Assembly (NCBI GenBank): GCA_018370615.1 | Contig: JAGZAC010000046.1 | Coordinates: 1-9,764 of the forward strand | DNA: 9,764 nt | Direction: 5' to 3' | Source of the DNA: Clostridiales bacterium | GTDB lineage: Bacteria; Bacillota; Clostridia; Oscillospirales; CAG-272 | Part shown: piece after piece, positions 7,787 through 9,764 of the stretch | Layout: each line of letters opens with the position of its first letter | Numbering within the stretch: position 1 is the stretch's first letter | Notes under the pieces: generated by a model | The model's database searches: none | Told to the model about the DNA's origin: nothing | The model's input: the letters and a program-made list of their open reading frames with translations, nothing else | Made by a program: the position numbers and the translations under genes

Positions 7787-7792
7787 CCTCCC
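7787..7792 (-). promoter_or_regulatory. Distant Shine-Dalgarno of dprA
   Basis: GGGAGG on the minus strand is the only strong SD in the trmH-dprA gap, but it lies 33 bases from the dprA ATG. The nearest ATG at good linear spacing does not exist in the dprA frame. A 33-codon overlapping ORF (7695-7796) contains this SD within its own codons and so is not served by it. Confidence 0.5.
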
Positions 7793-7803
7793 ACATGTAA
7801 ATC

Positions 7804-8586
7804 TTACAAAAGTTTACTGTATTCCCACAGCAGCACAGCGGCAGCTGCCGACGCGTTGAGGCTTTCCGTTTTCTCCGTCATGGGAATTTTAATCGTTGTA
7901 TCGCAAGCACAAGCCACCGCCTCTGAAATGCCGTGTCCTTCATTCCCCAAGACAAGACAATCGGTGGCATGCAGCACACTCTTTCCCAAAGTAAGTCCGC
8001 TGTCAGACAGAGCTGCTGCAACAACTCTCCTTCCTGTGCTTTGCAGGCGCGCAACTACTTTCACCAAATCACTGCATACACTGACTGATATTTGAAAAAA
8101 TGCGCCCATAGTAGCCCGAATAGCTTTCGGATGATGGATATCCGCGCAGTCATGTAAAATTACCCGATCCACCCCCAGTGCCGCCGCGGAACGAAGAATC
8201 GTTCCTATGTTTCCAGGATCCCGGATCCCGTCCAGAATACAGATTCGCTCTCCGTTTATATCCTCCGGAAGCTCCATGGGCTCCGCCCGCATGACAAACA
8301 AAATCCCATCAGGCGCACGGTCTTGCGTGATTTTCTCATATGCAGCCGATGAGAGCACAATCTCTTTTCCGCCGCAGCGCCGGATAAGGTCTGCATACGC
8401 GCCGTCTTCCTTTCGGTCCTCCCGCAAAATAGCATATTTCGTCCTTCCCCGGCCGCAGGCTTCCCTGCACAGCTTAAATCCCTCTACGATATACAGGCCT
8501 GTTTTCTCCCGTTCTTTTTTATCCGCGAGCTTTTTCAGAGAAACCACAAGAGGGTTGGCCCTTGAAGTAATATATTCCGCTTCCAT
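7804..8586 (-). CDS. SpoU/TrmH-family RNA 2'-O-methyltransferase
   Basis: This protein belongs to the SPOUT class of knotted methyltransferases that move a methyl group from S-adenosylmethionine to the 2'-OH of a ribose in rRNA or tRNA. I place the start at the ATG at 8584-8586 (260 residues) because GGAAGGG lies about five bases upstream; the reading frame extends 17 codons further up to a TTG that has no SD and adds unconserved sequence. Residues 5-40 (ITSRANPLV...LYIVEG) form the substrate-binding domain seen in RlmB- and TsnR-like enzymes. The three SpoU motifs are present: DPGNIGTILRSA (123-134), VLGNEGHGIS (212-221) and a segment starting IPMTEKTESLNAS (234-246). The exact target nucleotide cannot be told from sequence. 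It lies just after the infC-rpmI-rplT terminator, a common place for this gene in Clostridia, where pheST often follows; here dprA follows instead. Confidence 0.93.
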   Translation of the reverse strand: MEAEYITSRANPLVVSLKKLADKKEREKTGLYIVEGFKLCREACGRGRTKYAILREDRKEDGAYADLIRRCGGKEIVLSSAAYEKITQDRAPDGILFVMRAEPMELPEDINGERICILDGIRDPGNIGTILRSAAALGVDRVILHDCADIHHPKAIRATMGAFFQISVSVCSDLVKVVARLQSTGRRVVAAALSDSGLTLGKSVLHATDCLVLGNEGHGISEAVACACDTTIKIPMTEKTESLNASAAAAVLLWEYSKLL

Positions 8587-8639
8587 TGTGCCCTTCCATA
8601 CGTATTCAGCTAAATTGGGACTACTTCCGTTCCTCAATG

Positions 8640-8672
8640 AAAAGAACCCACGCGGGAATGCCCGTTGGGTTC
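8640..8672 (-). terminator. Rho-independent terminator after rplT
   Basis: Starting seven bases after the rplT stop, the minus strand forms a seven-pair stem GAACCCA/TGGGTTC (8666-8672 with 8644-8650). A small internal loop follows, then four more pairs CGGG/CCCG around a CATT loop. Four U residues (8640-8643) follow directly. The U-run is short, so termination may be partial, which would let some transcripts reach the methyltransferase gene, for which I see no convincing promoter of its own. Confidence 0.8.
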
Positions 8673-8679
8673 ATTTAAA

Positions 8680-9033
8680 TCAAAGTGCAGCCTTAGCTTT
8701 CTCCACAAGCGCCGCAAAAGCGTCCTTGTCTGCAATGGCAATCTCAGACAGCATTTTTCTGTTCAGGGTGATGCCGGCCTTTTTCAGTCCGTTCATGAAT
8801 TGAGAATAATTCATGCCGTTTGCTTTTGCCTGTGCAGAGATACGTGTAATCCACAGCTGTCTAAATTCTCTCTTTTTCTGTTTACGTCCAATGTAAGCAT
8901 AGTTGCCGCTTTTCATTACGGCCTGCTTGGCCATCTTAAAATGCTTAGATTTTGCGCCCCAATATCCCCTGGCCGCCTTTAAAATTCTCTTTCTTCTCTT
9001 GCGCGTCATCATGGCGCCTTTTACTCTTGCCAT
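8680..9033 (-). CDS. rplT: 50S ribosomal protein L20
   Basis: The 117-residue product is a complete L20, close to the usual 118 residues. L20 binds 23S rRNA early and is needed to start 50S assembly. The N-terminal half is very basic (RVKGAMMTRKRRKRILKAA, 3-21), forming the long extended helix that enters rRNA. The globular C-terminal half carries the conserved LWITRISAQAKANGM (60-74) and the segment NRKMLSEIA (91-99). The RBS is AAAGGA about ten bases before the ATG. It is the last gene before a terminator. In B. subtilis and E. coli, L20 also represses its own operon by binding mRNA; the B. subtilis leader is upstream of infC, which would lie outside this window. The 81-base gap to rpmI holds a possible pseudoknot. 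Confidence 0.99.
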   Translation of the reverse strand: MARVKGAMMTRKRRKRILKAARGYWGAKSKHFKMAKQAVMKSGNYAYIGRKQKKREFRQLWITRISAQAKANGMNYSQFMNGLKKAGITLNRKMLSEIAIADKDAFAALVEKAKAAL

Positions 9034-9076
9034 TTTATTCTATTCCTTTCTATCCGTTCAGTTTCATACAAGCTCT

Positions 9077-9112
9077 CCCAGTGGAAGAACACAAGATATA
9101 CGCTGGGCGTAT
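9077..9112 (-). promoter_or_regulatory. Possible RNA pseudoknot between rpmI and rplT
   Basis: A few bases after the rpmI stop, ATACG (9108-9112) pairs with CGTAT (9098-9102). The five-base loop CCCAG (9103-9107) is exactly complementary to CTGGG at 9077-9081, a short way downstream and about 35 bases before the rplT RBS. Such loop-to-tail pairing is the layout of a pseudoknot. A caution is that the loop leaves no unpaired linker, so all ten pairs probably cannot form at once. The complementarity is seen; function is speculative. Confidence 0.3.
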
Positions 9113-9114
9113 CT

Positions 9115-9312
9115 TTATTTCATAATCAGTCTCTTTACGTTTGCTTCCATTGCGGGACTTACATAATCCGCAGAACGAAGGCGTCTCTTCTGCTTTTGTG
9201 TTTTGTTTGTGCTCAGGTTGTGACGGTGCGCGCTGTGAAATCTTTTCACCTTGCCGCTGCCTGTAACGGTAAACCGTTTTGCCGATGCCTTATGTGTCTT
9301 AATTTTCCCCAT
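9115..9312 (-). CDS. rpmI: 50S ribosomal protein L35
   Basis: The 65-residue product is a complete L35, a small, very basic protein of the large ribosomal subunit. It shows the family start GKIKTHKASAKRF (2-14), the FHSAHRHNLSTNKTQKQKR stretch in the middle and a short C terminus (NVKRLIMK). The RBS AAAGGA is at 9322-9327, nine bases from the ATG. It sits between infC and rplT as in nearly all bacteria, 64 bases after infC and 81 bases before rplT. Both gaps are wider than needed for an RBS and hold foldable sequence, which suggests post-transcriptional control or processing inside the operon. Confidence 0.99.
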   Translation of the reverse strand: MGKIKTHKASAKRFTVTGSGKVKRFHSAHRHNLSTNKTQKQKRRLRSADYVSPAMEANVKRLIMK

Positions 9313-9338
9313 TTTCCTAAATCCTTTCTATACTCTTC

Positions 9339-9363
9339 GCAGGCGCAGCAAGCCGCAGCCCGC
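9339..9363 (-). promoter_or_regulatory. Stable hairpin between infC and rpmI
   Basis: The minus-strand RNA folds as an outer six-pair stem GCGGGC/GCCTGC (one G-U), a single bulged U, and an inner four-pair stem GCGG/CTGC (one G-U) around a CTTG loop. No U-run follows (GAAGAGTATAG comes next), so it is not a terminator. It ends 11 bases before the rpmI RBS. Possible roles are mRNA end protection, a processing site or translational control of rpmI-rplT; none can be decided from sequence. Confidence 0.5.
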
Positions 9364-9376
9364 ATTATCGTGAACA

Positions 9377-9764
9377 TTATTCTGCCGGGCTGTCCTCACT
9401 TTTGCCCGCATTTTCAGCCGTCTTCCCCTTTTTGGGAAGATTTTTCAGAGGTGTGAGAAATACAATCAGCTGTCTGCCTTCCATAGCGGCCTTCTTGTCC
9501 GCAGTAGAGAACTCAGCGCAAGCGTCCTGAAATCTGGTGACAACCTCGCGTCCCAAATCCTGATGTGCCATTTCCCTTCCTTTGAAGCGCAGGCAAACAC
9601 GCACCTTGTTGCCGTCCTGTAAAAATTTGATGGCACGGGCGACCTTCATGTCAAAGTCATGCTTGTCAATACGACAGGAAAGCTGCACTTCCTTGACCTC
9701 AACCGTCTGCTGCTTTTTCTTTTGCTCCTTTGCACGTTTGTCCTGCTCATAACGGAATTTTCCG
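9377..9764 (-). CDS. infC: Translation initiation factor IF-3, 5' end cut by window edge
   Basis: The frame ending in TAA at 9377-9379 stays open to the right edge of the window and gives 128 residues, so about 40-50 N-terminal residues of IF3 are missing. IF3 binds the 30S subunit, stops premature joining of 50S and checks start codon and initiator tRNA. The fragment opens with GKFRYEQDKRAKEQKKKQQ, the end of the N domain plus the Lys-rich linker helix. The complete C domain follows, with KVARAIKFLQDGNKVRV and FKGREMAHQDLG. A GTG around 9688 lies in the middle of the conserved domain and is not the start. The C terminus carries a short polar tail (KTAENAGKSEDSPAE) beyond the folded domain. 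rpmI and rplT follow. Confidence 0.97.
   Translation of the reverse strand, partial: GKFRYEQDKRAKEQKKKQQTVEVKEVQLSCRIDKHDFDMKVARAIKFLQDGNKVRVCLRFKGREMAHQDLGREVVTRFQDACAEFSTADKKAAMEGRQLIVFLTPLKNLPKKGKTAENAGKSEDSPAE

Noticed and set aside
8587..8637. Longer methyltransferase starting at the TTG at 8637
   Set aside because: The TTG has no SD and lies three bases past the terminator U-run; the ATG at 8586 has GGAAGGG and starts at the conserved domain.

Overview
The window is a tightly packed housekeeping block of a Gram-positive bacterium. It most likely comes from the class Clostridia (Bacillota), judged from moderate GC by eye, strong AGGAGG-type ribosome binding sites, the folate-dependent TrmFO, PlsX, and the gene order rnc then Elp3-like radical SAM protein. 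This placement is inference from gene content, not from a database match. Every gene I accept lies on the minus strand, so the text reads from high coordinates to low. No stretch over 300 bases lacks a gene. I see no tRNA, rRNA, CRISPR array, insertion sequence or phage-like gene.

Right end (about 8640-9764): the infC-rpmI-rplT translation operon (IF3, truncated by the window edge, then L35 and L20). It ends in a hairpin plus short U-run terminator just after rplT. The infC-rpmI and rpmI-rplT gaps each hold a foldable element. These may control processing or translation.

Middle (about 6431-8586): a SpoU/TrmH-family rRNA methyltransferase, then dprA, the ssDNA-binding RecA loader of natural transformation. 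The dprA leader is odd. A good Shine-Dalgarno lies far upstream of the start codon, and a 22-nt hairpin sits between them and could bring them together.

Left part (1-6319): topA, trmFO, plsX, rnc and a radical SAM gene, all overlapping or nearly touching. They probably form one transcript from a near-consensus sigma-A promoter (TTGCAA-N17-TATAAT) in the 111-nt dprA-topA gap. This unit joins DNA supercoiling, tRNA T54 methylation, phospholipid initiation, RNA processing and an uncharacterised radical SAM enzyme. The acpP gene that commonly sits between plsX and rnc is missing here. The radical SAM gene runs off the left edge; smc would be the expected next gene in many Clostridia.

I do not see a wholly new system. 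The best leads are the dprA leader structure, the intergenic RNA elements of the ribosomal operon, the absent acpP and the radical SAM protein of unknown substrate.
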